NCBI RefSeq assembly: GCF_007833795.1 | Contig: NZ_CP032702.1 | Span: 3,658,001 to 3,722,000, forward strand | DNA from: Candidatus Pantoea soli | Lineage (GTDB): Bacteria > Pseudomonadota > Gammaproteobacteria > Enterobacterales > Enterobacteriaceae | Reading direction: 5' to 3' | DNA length: 64,000 nt | Shown here: one piece after another, positions 57,395-64,000 of the stretch | Position numbering within the stretch: the first letter of the stretch is position 1 | Layout: each line of letters opens with the position of its first letter | Position numbers and translations under genes: made by a program | The notes under the pieces: model-generated | Seen by the model: only the letters and a program-made list of their open reading frames with translations | Told to the model about the DNA's origin: nothing | Databases searched by the model: none

Positions 57395-58324
57395 TTAACC
57401 CTGTTGCTGCAGGAAAGCATCAATCTCGGTACGCCACGGCACCGAGGGTTGTGCGCCCGGACGCGTTACGGCAATCGCCGCCGCCGCGTGCGCAAAACGC
57501 ACCGCATCCGGCATCGGCTTCTCTTCCAGTCGCGCGGTAATGAAAGCACCGTTGAAGGTGTCACCGGCGGCGATGGTGTCAACGGCTTCGACCGGGAAGC
57601 CCGGAATGCGTTCACCTCGCCCCTGCTCGCTCAGCCACACGCCGCGCCGCCCCAGCGTAATCAGAACCGTTGGAATACCTTTATCGTGCAGTACCTGCGC
57701 AGCCCGTGCCGCATCGTCATCGCTGTTTACCGCAATGCCGGTGAGAATTTCGACCTCGGTTTCGTTGGGCGTAATAATATCAACCAGCGCCAGCAGCTCA
57801 TCGGCGAGCTGCGTAGCCGGCGCCGGATTCAGGATCACCTGGGTCTGATGCGCGCGGGCTATTCTGGCGGCAGCCAGCACGCTTTCCAGCGGGGATTCCA
57901 GCTGCATCAGCAGCGCATCGGCTTCACCGATAACCTGCTGATGACGCGCTACGCAGGCGGGTGTCAGCGCCGCGTTAGCACCGGAATAGATGCCAATACT
58001 GTTTTCGCCTTCGCCGTTGACGAAGATCATCGCTACCCCGGTGGCTTCACCCGCCACGGTCTCCACCGGCGTGATGTCTATCCGGTCCTGCTGCAGCTGC
58101 TGACGAATGCGTTCGCCGATGTCATCCGCTCCGACGCAGGCAATAAACGCAATCCCGGCACCGGCGCGTCCGGCCGCCACCGCCTGGTTGGCACCTTTGC
58201 CACCAAAGGCAATCTGATACTGTTTCCCGATCACCGTTTCGCCCGGACGGGGAAAATGTGCGAGATTAAGAATGTGATCGGCGTTGATACTGCCGAGGAC
58301 CGCCAGTTTTGCGCGTGTGCTCAT
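57395..58324 (-). CDS. rbsK: Ribokinase
   Basis: 309 aa PfkB-family kinase that makes ribose-5-phosphate with ATP. Motifs: [13 protein letters not shown] (about 41-53) and [13 protein letters not shown] with the catalytic Asp (about 250-262). Start at M-S-T-R as for E. coli; an ATG 48 bp upstream is not conserved. Four bases separate it from rbsR. Confidence 0.96.
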   Translation of the reverse strand: MSTRAKLAVLGSINADHILNLAHFPRPGETVIGKQYQIAFGGKGANQAVAAGRAGAGIAFIACVGADDIGERIRQQLQQDRIDITPVETVAGEATGVAMIFVNGEGENSIGIYSGANAALTPACVARHQQVIGEADALLMQLESPLESVLAAARIARAHQTQVILNPAPATQLADELLALVDIITPNETEVEILTGIAVNSDDDAARAAQVLHDKGIPTVLITLGRRGVWLSEQGRGERIPGFPVEAVDTIAAGDTFNGAFITARLEEKPMPDAVRFAHAAAAIAVTRPGAQPSVPWRTEIDAFLQQQG

Positions 58325-58344
58325 AGGGAGTAATCCAGGAAAGT

Positions 58345-58364
58345 GCGCCACCCGAAGGTGGCGC
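58345..58364 (-). repeat. Hairpin between rbsB and rbsK
   Basis: GCGCCACC (58345-58352) pairs perfectly with GGTGGCGC (58357-58364); on the transcribed strand the loop is TTCG, a stable tetraloop type. Such hairpins after binding-protein genes often protect the upstream mRNA and lower downstream expression. Confidence 0.65.
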
Positions 58365-58387
58365 GTTGCCATGCTTTTCTTTGGTTT

Positions 58388-59263
58388 TTATTTGGTGACA
58401 AGCTTCAGGTCAACCGGGTTGATGGCCTGCACTTTTTCACCCTTCAGAACTTTGTCTGCGGTATCCACGCCAATCATACCAATCTTGTCCGGCATCTGTG
58501 CAACCGTTGCGGTCAGTTTGCCGGACTCCACCGCTTTGATGCCGTCTGCGGTGCCATCAAAGCCCACCACCAGCACATCGCTTTTGCCCGCCGTCTGCAG
58601 CGCACGCAGGGCACCCAGCGCCATTTCGTCGTTCTGAGCAAACACCGCCTGCACATCCGGATGCGCCTGCAGCAGGTTCTGCATGACGTTCAGACCTTTG
58701 GTACGGTCAAAATCCGCCGGCTGGCTGGCCAGTATCTGGAATTTGTGCGCATCGGCAGCCTGTTTGAAACCTTCACCGCGCTCGCGCGCGGCGGACGTCC
58801 CGGCAATGCCCTGCAGCTCAATGATTTTCGCGCCATCACCCAGTTTTTTCGCGATGAAGTCACCGGCCATCTTGCCGCCGAAGCGGTTATCAGACGCCAC
58901 GTGACTCACCACGGTGCCCTGCGCAGCCATGCGGTCCAGCGTGATCACCGGGATTTTCGCCTGGTTCGCCATCTTCACGGCGTTACCCACGGCATCGGAA
59001 TCCGTCGGGTTGATCAGCAGCAGTTTGGTGCCGCGCACTGTCAGATCCTGCACGTTTGCCAGCTCTTTGGCCGGGTTATTCTGCGAATCCAGCACCACCA
59101 GGTTGTAACCCAGCTTATCCGCTTCTTTCTGTGCGCCATCTTTCAGAGAGACAAAGAACGGGTTATTCAGGGTTGAAACCACCAGTGCGATAGTGTCCTT
59201 TGCCATCGCGCCGGCACTCAGGGTGGCGCCAAGGATGACGGCCAATGCGGTTAACTTTTTCAT
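58388..59263 (-). CDS. rbsB: Ribose ABC transporter substrate-binding protein
   Basis: 291 aa periplasmic protein. Signal peptide about 1-22 ([20 protein letters not shown]). The mature part starts [16 protein letters not shown], the typical RbsB fold, with [13 protein letters not shown] and [17 protein letters not shown] precedes the ATG. Delivers ribose to RbsAC and also to the chemoreceptor Trg where present. Confidence 0.96.
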   Translation of the reverse strand: MKKLTALAVILGATLSAGAMAKDTIALVVSTLNNPFFVSLKDGAQKEADKLGYNLVVLDSQNNPAKELANVQDLTVRGTKLLLINPTDSDAVGNAVKMANQAKIPVITLDRMAAQGTVVSHVASDNRFGGKMAGDFIAKKLGDGAKIIELQGIAGTSAARERGEGFKQAADAHKFQILASQPADFDRTKGLNVMQNLLQAHPDVQAVFAQNDEMALGALRALQTAGKSDVLVVGFDGTADGIKAVESGKLTATVAQMPDKIGMIGVDTADKVLKGEKVQAINPVDLKLVTK

Positions 59264-59290
59264 TTATATAATCCTGTGTGAAGGTCAGAG

Positions 59291-60262
59291 TTATTTACTG
59301 CTTTTGTTATCCACCAGCACCGCCAGCAGAATGACGACAGCTTTTACAATCATCTGGTAGTAAGACGAGACGCCCATCAGGTTCAGGCCGTTGTTCAGGA
59401 AGCCGAGGATCAGCGCACCAATCAGCGTGCCCATGATGCGTCCTTTGCCGCCAGCCAGACTGGTGCCGCCCAGCACTACCGCGGCGATGGCATCCAGTTC
59501 ATAACCGGTCCCAGCCGTCGGCTGCGCCGAAGAGAGACGCGCCACTTCGATGGTGCCCGCCAGTGAAGCCAGCAGGCCGCACAGTGAATAGACAATGATT
59601 TTGACGCGATTGACGTTAATGCCGGAGAGGCGCGTCGCCGCTTCGTTGCCGCCCAGCGCGTAGATATAACGCCCCAGACGCGTGTGGTGCAGCATGTACC
59701 ACGCCAGCGCGAATACGCCAGCCATCAGCCATACCGGCGTAGGAATGCCCAGCGGACGGCCGATACCAAACCAGCCGAACAGATCGGCATTGTCACTGAA
59801 GCCGGTGTTGATCGGGCTGCCGTTGGTATACACCATAGTGACGCCACGCAGCAGCAGCATCATCACCAGCGTCGCGATAAAGGCCTGCACCTTGCCGCGC
59901 GCGACGATCACGCCCGTTACCGCACCAATGGCCGCCCCCAGCGCCAGCGAGGCAGCCACCGCCACCAGCGCGTTGACTTCCAGCCCGACAATTGACGCCG
60001 CCACCGCACCGGTTAATGCCAGCAGCGATCCCACGGATAAATCAATACCTGAGGTCAGGATCACCAGCGTCATCCCTACCGCCATTATGGCGTTGACGGA
60101 AGTCTGCTGCAGAATGTTGAACATATTGGCCAGCGTAAAGAAATTCGGGCTCTGGCTGGCCACCACCGCAATCAGCACAATCAGCGCAATCAGCGATTTC
60201 TGCTCCAGCAGCCAGGCTTTACTGAACCAGCGACGGCTGGCGGGTAAGGTTTGGGTACTCAT
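59291..60262 (-). CDS. rbsC: Ribose ABC transporter permease
   Basis: 323 aa, about ten membrane spans, BPD_transp_2 family. Characteristic [18 protein letters not shown] and [24 protein letters not shown]. Overlaps the rbsA stop by four bases (ATGA). Confidence 0.96.
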   Translation of the reverse strand: MSTQTLPASRRWFSKAWLLEQKSLIALIVLIAVVASQSPNFFTLANMFNILQQTSVNAIMAVGMTLVILTSGIDLSVGSLLALTGAVAASIVGLEVNALVAVAASLALGAAIGAVTGVIVARGKVQAFIATLVMMLLLRGVTMVYTNGSPINTGFSDNADLFGWFGIGRPLGIPTPVWLMAGVFALAWYMLHHTRLGRYIYALGGNEAATRLSGINVNRVKIIVYSLCGLLASLAGTIEVARLSSAQPTAGTGYELDAIAAVVLGGTSLAGGKGRIMGTLIGALILGFLNNGLNLMGVSSYYQMIVKAVVILLAVLVDNKSSK

Positions 60263-61767
60263 ACGACTAAATCCTCACTGTGTTGCTTACCGACTGCCGC
60301 CGCCATCAGGGATTCCTGGGTAGCCTGCTCGCGGGAAAATTCGCCACTCAGGTGGCCTTCATGCATCACCAGGATGCGGTCACTCATGCCCAGCACTTCC
60401 GGCATTTCTGACGACACCAGAATGATGCTCAGCCCTTCGGCTTTAAACTGGTTAATCAGCTGATAAATTTCTTTTTTTGCTCCAACGTCCACGCCGCGCG
60501 TTGGCTCATCAAGGATCAGCACATCCGGCCGCGTCATCAGACCGCGCGCAATGGCCACTTTCTGCTGGTTTCCGCCGGAAAGCAGGCCAATCGGCTGCAT
60601 CATAGACGGGGTTTTGACGTTAAACAGGCGGATAAAATCGCCCACTGCCAGCTGCTCTTCGGCATGTTTCAGGCGGCCATCGCCGCGGCTGAAGTAGCGC
60701 AGCGCAGTAAGCGACATGTTCTCTTTGACCGACATGCCAAGCACCAGACCATCACGCTTGCGGTCTTCGGAGATGTAGACGATGCCGCAGGCCAGGCCAT
60801 CCTGCGGTGAACGCGTGATAATATCGCGACCGTTGAGCGTCACTTTGCCGTGTGTACGCGGCAGCGCGCCGTACAGCACTTTCATCAGCTCGGTGCGTCC
60901 GGCGCCCATCAGGCCGGAAATCCCCAGAATTTCACCTTTACGCAGGGTAAAACTGACATTGTCCACGCCGGGGCCGCTCAGGTTTTCCACCTTCAGACGG
61001 ATATCGCCCGGGGCTTGATCGATATGCGGATACTGATCCTCCAGCTTGCGGCCAACCATCATCTCGATCAGGCTCTCTTCGCTCAGATCGCTTACCGCGC
61101 GCTCGGCAATAAACTGGCCATCGCGAAAGACGGTCACGTCATCACAAATCTCGAAAATCTCTTTCATGCGATGCGAGATATACACGATGCCGCAGCCCTG
61201 CGCTTTCAACTCGTTAATCACCCGAAACAGTGACAGCGTTTCGGTATCGGTCAGGGCATCGGTCGGTTCATCCATGATGATGACCTGCGATTTAAAGCTG
61301 AGCACTTTGGCGATTTCCACCATCTGCTGGTCGCCAATCGACAGATCACCCACCAGCTTATGGCTGCTGAAACGCAGATTCAGACGCTTCAGCAATGCCT
61401 CTGCTTCGGCATGCATCTTTTTCCAGTCGATACGGCCAAAGCGGTTAACCCATTCACGGCCGAGAAAAATGTTCTCTGCCACGCTGAGTTGCGGGATCAG
61501 GTTCAGCTCCTGATGGATAATGCCGATACCCGCTTCCTGAGACGCTTTCGGCCCGGAGAAGGTGACTTCGTTACCCAGCCAGCGCAGCGAACCGGCGTCC
61601 CGGCTGTAGATGCCGGTCAGCACTTTCATCATGGTGGATTTGCCGGCGCCATTTTCGCCTACCAGCGCCATCACCCGGCCGGGATAAACCGCCAGCGAAG
61701 CCCCATTCAGCGCTTTCACGCCAGGAAACGCTTTTTCAATCCCCGAGAGTTGCAATAACGGTTGCAT
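60259..61767 (-). CDS. rbsA: Ribose ABC transporter ATPase
   Basis: 502 aa with two ABC domains in tandem. First domain: Walker [10 protein letters not shown], signature [13 protein letters not shown], Walker B VIIMDEPT. Second domain: degenerate Walker [10 protein letters not shown], signature [15 protein letters not shown], Walker [11 protein letters not shown]. As in E. coli, the second site is probably catalytically reduced. Seven bases after rbsD. Confidence 0.97.
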   Translation of the reverse strand: MQPLLQLSGIEKAFPGVKALNGASLAVYPGRVMALVGENGAGKSTMMKVLTGIYSRDAGSLRWLGNEVTFSGPKASQEAGIGIIHQELNLIPQLSVAENIFLGREWVNRFGRIDWKKMHAEAEALLKRLNLRFSSHKLVGDLSIGDQQMVEIAKVLSFKSQVIIMDEPTDALTDTETLSLFRVINELKAQGCGIVYISHRMKEIFEICDDVTVFRDGQFIAERAVSDLSEESLIEMMVGRKLEDQYPHIDQAPGDIRLKVENLSGPGVDNVSFTLRKGEILGISGLMGAGRTELMKVLYGALPRTHGKVTLNGRDIITRSPQDGLACGIVYISEDRKRDGLVLGMSVKENMSLTALRYFSRGDGRLKHAEEQLAVGDFIRLFNVKTPSMMQPIGLLSGGNQQKVAIARGLMTRPDVLILDEPTRGVDVGAKKEIYQLINQFKAEGLSIILVSSEMPEVLGMSDRILVMHEGHLSGEFSREQATQESLMAAAVGKQHSEDLVV

Positions 61768-61774
61768 AGCGGCC

Positions 61775-62194
61775 TCAGAATGTGACGCCCGCGCTCAGGA
61801 TGACATTCGCATACGGAGAGCACTCTCCGCTGCGAATGACCGCCTGACTGCGCTGAGTATGTTGTTTGAACTGTTCATGGCTGGTGTAACTGATGGTGAT
61901 GCGATTTCCCTGGTGCTGTTGCAAGGCTTCGAGCACGGCGAGCAGCTGGTTGTGGAGCGCCGGATTATGCTGCTGAATCTCTTCGGCAATCAGTGCGCTT
62001 TCTACCTGCATCTCCTGCGTGATGACGTTCACCACCTGGATGAAATCGGGCGTTCCCGGCGTCAGCGCCAGATCGATGCGCTGGGGCCCTGCCGGAATCG
62101 GCAAACCGGCATCGGCAATTGTCAGCGTATCGGTATGCCCGAGACGGGCAATCACATGCGAGACTTCAGCGTTCAGTAAGCGACCTTTTTTCAT
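61775..62194 (-). CDS. rbsD: D-ribose pyranase
   Basis: 139 aa, same as E. coli. Interconverts beta-pyran and beta-furan forms of ribose, which aids phosphorylation by RbsK. Sequence [22 protein letters not shown] and [18 protein letters not shown] match the family; the active-site His is in GHTDTL. The frame is open to 62254, but homology begins at M-K-K-G. Confidence 0.96.
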   Translation of the reverse strand: MKKGRLLNAEVSHVIARLGHTDTLTIADAGLPIPAGPQRIDLALTPGTPDFIQVVNVITQEMQVESALIAEEIQQHNPALHNQLLAVLEALQQHQGNRITISYTSHEQFKQHTQRSQAVIRSGECSPYANVILSAGVTF

Positions 62195-62208
62195 TTCTTC
62201 CACTCCAC

Positions 62209-62224
62209 AGCGAAACGTTTCGCT
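62209..62224 (-). promoter_or_regulatory. RbsR operator 1
   Basis: AGCGAAACGTTTCGCT is a perfect 16-bp palindrome of LacI-family type, 15 bp upstream of the rbsD start and just past the putative -10 (TATACA, 62234-62239, minus strand). Confidence 0.85.
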
Positions 62225-62288
62225 GTCCGGGAGTGTATAAAATGCGTGCGGCAACTCAATCGCGGTATCACGGAAATGTGATCGCTAT

Positions 62289-62302
62289 CGAAACGTTTCG
62301 CT
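62289..62302 (-). promoter_or_regulatory. RbsR operator 2
   Basis: CGAAACGTTTCG (62289-62300) repeats the core of operator 1, 78 bp away centre to centre, on the far side of the promoter. Paired sites suggest cooperative or looping repression. AAATGTGATCG at 62274-62284 may be a CRP half-site beside it. Confidence 0.75.
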
Positions 62303-62521
62303 TACCGTGGCAGAAATTTGCGTTTGGTACGCTGATGCAGCGCTGAAGCGACAGCCACCGGGCGTGAGGGAACCGATTGGACAAAGGCGTATAGCGACTG
62401 CCGGACCAGAGGCAAACCGGCAGCGCAACAGGTTTGCCGCGGGTGAAGAACGTGGCGCGGCATGCGCCTGACGTTCAGCTGCAGAGGGCGCGCGTCACCC
62501 TGAAAGCGTGACACGCGGACA

Positions 62522-64000
62522 TCAGATTTCGACCTGGGTGCCCAGCTCGATAACGCGGTTTGGCGGGATCTCAAACTGATCGGGCGCGCGCAGGGCATTG
62601 CGCTGCAGAGCAAGGAACAGTTTGCCGCGCAGACGCAGATACCACGGCCGTTTGCCGATGATCAGCGATTCATGCGACATAAAGAATGACGTTTCCATCA
62701 TGCGGCAGTTCAGACCTTCCAGGCCGCAGCGGTGGAAAATCTCTTCTACATTTGGCGTCTCACGCCAGCCATAACTTGCCACCACGCGCCAGAAGGTCGG
62801 CGACAGCTGCTCAATGGTTACGCGACGTACGTTGTGCACGTAAGGTGCATCTTCGGTACGAAGCGTCAGCAGCACCACGCGCTCATGCAGCACTTTGTTG
62901 TGCTTGAGGTTATGCAGCATGGCAAAAGGAATGACATTCAGCGCCCGCGACATATACACCGCCGTTCCCGGCACGCGTACCGGCGGCGATTTTTCCAGTG
63001 AGGCAATCATCGCCTCCAGAGAGTTGCCGTGCTCGTGCATGCGACGCAGCAGGCGGAAGCGCTCGCTTTTCCAGGTCGTCATGATGATGAACATCATCAG
63101 CGCCAGCGTCAGCGGCAGCCAGCCACCGGAGAACACTTTGATCAGGTTTGCTGAGAACAGAGAAACGTCAATGCACAGCATCCCCAGCAGGATCAGCAGC
63201 ACCAGATAGCGGTTCCAGTGCCAGTTCTGAATCGCCACCGTGGCACAGAGAATGGCGGTCAGCACCATGGTGCCCGTTACCGCGATGCCGTAAGCGGCGG
63301 CAAGGTTGCTGGAGTGCTCAAAGCCGACAATCACAATGACCACGGCGAAATAGAGCAGCCAGTTAATCACCGGGATATAAATCTGTCCCGACTCCTCTTC
63401 GGAGGTGTGCACGATACGCATCGGCGGCAGATAGCCCAGACGCACCGCCTGGCGCGTCAGCGAGAACACGCCGGAGATCACCGCCTGCGAGGCAATGACC
63501 GTGGCTAACGTCGCCAGAATCAGCATCGGAATCAGCATCCAGTCCGGTGCCAGCAGAAAGAAGGGGTTTTTGATCGCTTCCGGATGCAGCAGCAGCAGCG
63601 CACCCTGACCAAAATAGTTCAGCACCAGCGACGGCAGCACCACCACGAACCACGCCAGGCGAATCGGGAATTTACCGAAGTGGCCCATATCGGCATAGAG
63701 TGCCTCCACCCCGGTAATCGCCAGTACTACCGCGCCCAGCGCAAAGAACGAAACGGTTTTGTACTGCACAAAGAAATGCAGCGCCCAGTAAGGATTCATC
63801 GCGTGCAGCACATCCGGATTACCGGCAATGCTGCGGGCGCCGAGCACGGCCAGCACGATAAACCACAGCAGCATAACCGGCGCGAACAGCTTGCCGACAA
63901 TGCCGGTGCCGTGTTTCTGGATGATAAACAACAGCGTCAGAACGGCAATGGCCAGCGGCACAATATAGGTATCAAGGCTGGGCGCGGCTATCTCCAGCCC
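62522..64000 (-). CDS. kup: Low-affinity K+ uptake protein Kup, 3' part
   Basis: 492 codons plus stop of the C-terminal part; the first roughly 130 residues lie beyond the window. The frame is open to the last base (reads [16 protein letters not shown]). Several membrane helices (SITG-like [21 protein letters not shown]) are followed by a soluble C-terminal domain ending [15 protein letters not shown], as in E. coli Kup. Potassium/proton symport. Neighbour of the rbs operon, as in E. coli. Confidence 0.95.
   Translation of the reverse strand, partial: GLEIAAPSLDTYIVPLAIAVLTLLFIIQKHGTGIVGKLFAPVMLLWFIVLAVLGARSIAGNPDVLHAMNPYWALHFFVQYKTVSFFALGAVVLAITGVEALYADMGHFGKFPIRLAWFVVVLPSLVLNYFGQGALLLLHPEAIKNPFFLLAPDWMLIPMLILATLATVIASQAVISGVFSLTRQAVRLGYLPPMRIVHTSEEESGQIYIPVINWLLYFAVVIVIVGFEHSSNLAAAYGIAVTGTMVLTAILCATVAIQNWHWNRYLVLLILLGMLCIDVSLFSANLIKVFSGGWLPLTLALMMFIIMTTWKSERFRLLRRMHEHGNSLEAMIASLEKSPPVRVPGTAVYMSRALNVIPFAMLHNLKHNKVLHERVVLLTLRTEDAPYVHNVRRVTIEQLSPTFWRVVASYGWRETPNVEEIFHRCGLEGLNCRMMETSFFMSHESLIIGKRPWYLRLRGKLFLALQRNALRAPDQFEIPPNRVIELGTQVEI

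Noticed and set aside
62274..62295. Full CRP site at rbs
   Set aside because: Only one half (AAATGTGATC) matches well; kept as a half-site note only.

Overview
The window is a chromosomal segment of an enteric gammaproteobacterium, most likely Erwiniaceae (Pantoea/Erwinia type). The evidence is near-identical E. coli-like housekeeping proteins, a 1542-nt 16S gene, GC-rich codon use, and a gene order that is E. coli-like but broken in a few places. The family assignment is an inference; no database was searched.

Layout: (1) 1-6548 is conserved core: the first bases of rpmB, then radC, divergent coaBC-dut-slmA, the convergent pyrE-rph-lipoprotein unit and yicC. (2) 6528-10449 is a small integrated element. 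It starts inside the 3' end of yicC, carries a tyrosine integrase, an IS3-family insertion sequence and an AT-rich two-gene cargo (a 43-aa ORF coupled to a DUF943-like membrane protein), and ends at a second copy of the yicC-end sequence. (3) 10450-17299 is a variable interval between yicC and yicG: TM2 protein, lpxP, a fold-type III PLP enzyme, an SRPBCC protein, an orphan small ORF, a truncated flippase and a LuxR-type regulator. (4) 17300-29037 is core again: yicG, ligB, gmk-rpoZ-spoT-trmH-recG, xanP with PurR-like boxes, yicH. (5) 29087-38799 holds fabY-dtd-yihY-yihX, typA, and the nitrogen-control operon glnA-glnL-glnG with NtrC sites, a sigma-54 promoter and yshB. (6) 38804-48793 holds hemN, yihI, a CsrC-like sRNA, engB, Spot 42 RNA, polA, dsbA-srkA-yihD and mobA-mobB. 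(7) 48741-49266 is a degenerate tandem array built from the end of mobB. (8) 49375-54808 is a complete rRNA operon on the minus strand (16S, tRNA-Glu, 23S, 5S) with two promoters. (9) 54998-64000 is hsrA, the ribose operon rbsDACBKR with two operators, and the 3' part of kup.

Functionally the window joins nucleotide supply and salvage (dut, pyrE, gmk, xanP), stringent response (rpoZ, spoT), nitrogen control (glnALG), post-transcriptional control (CsrC, Spot 42, yicC), DNA repair (radC, ligB, recG, polA) and ribose uptake.

The most unusual points are the integration into the yicC stop region with both junctions encoding an in-frame YicC tail, the tandem copies of the mobB 3' end, the two-gene cargo, and an rRNA operon whose flanks correspond to two different E. 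coli rrn loci. I found no CRISPR array and no clear new multi-gene defence or biosynthetic system.
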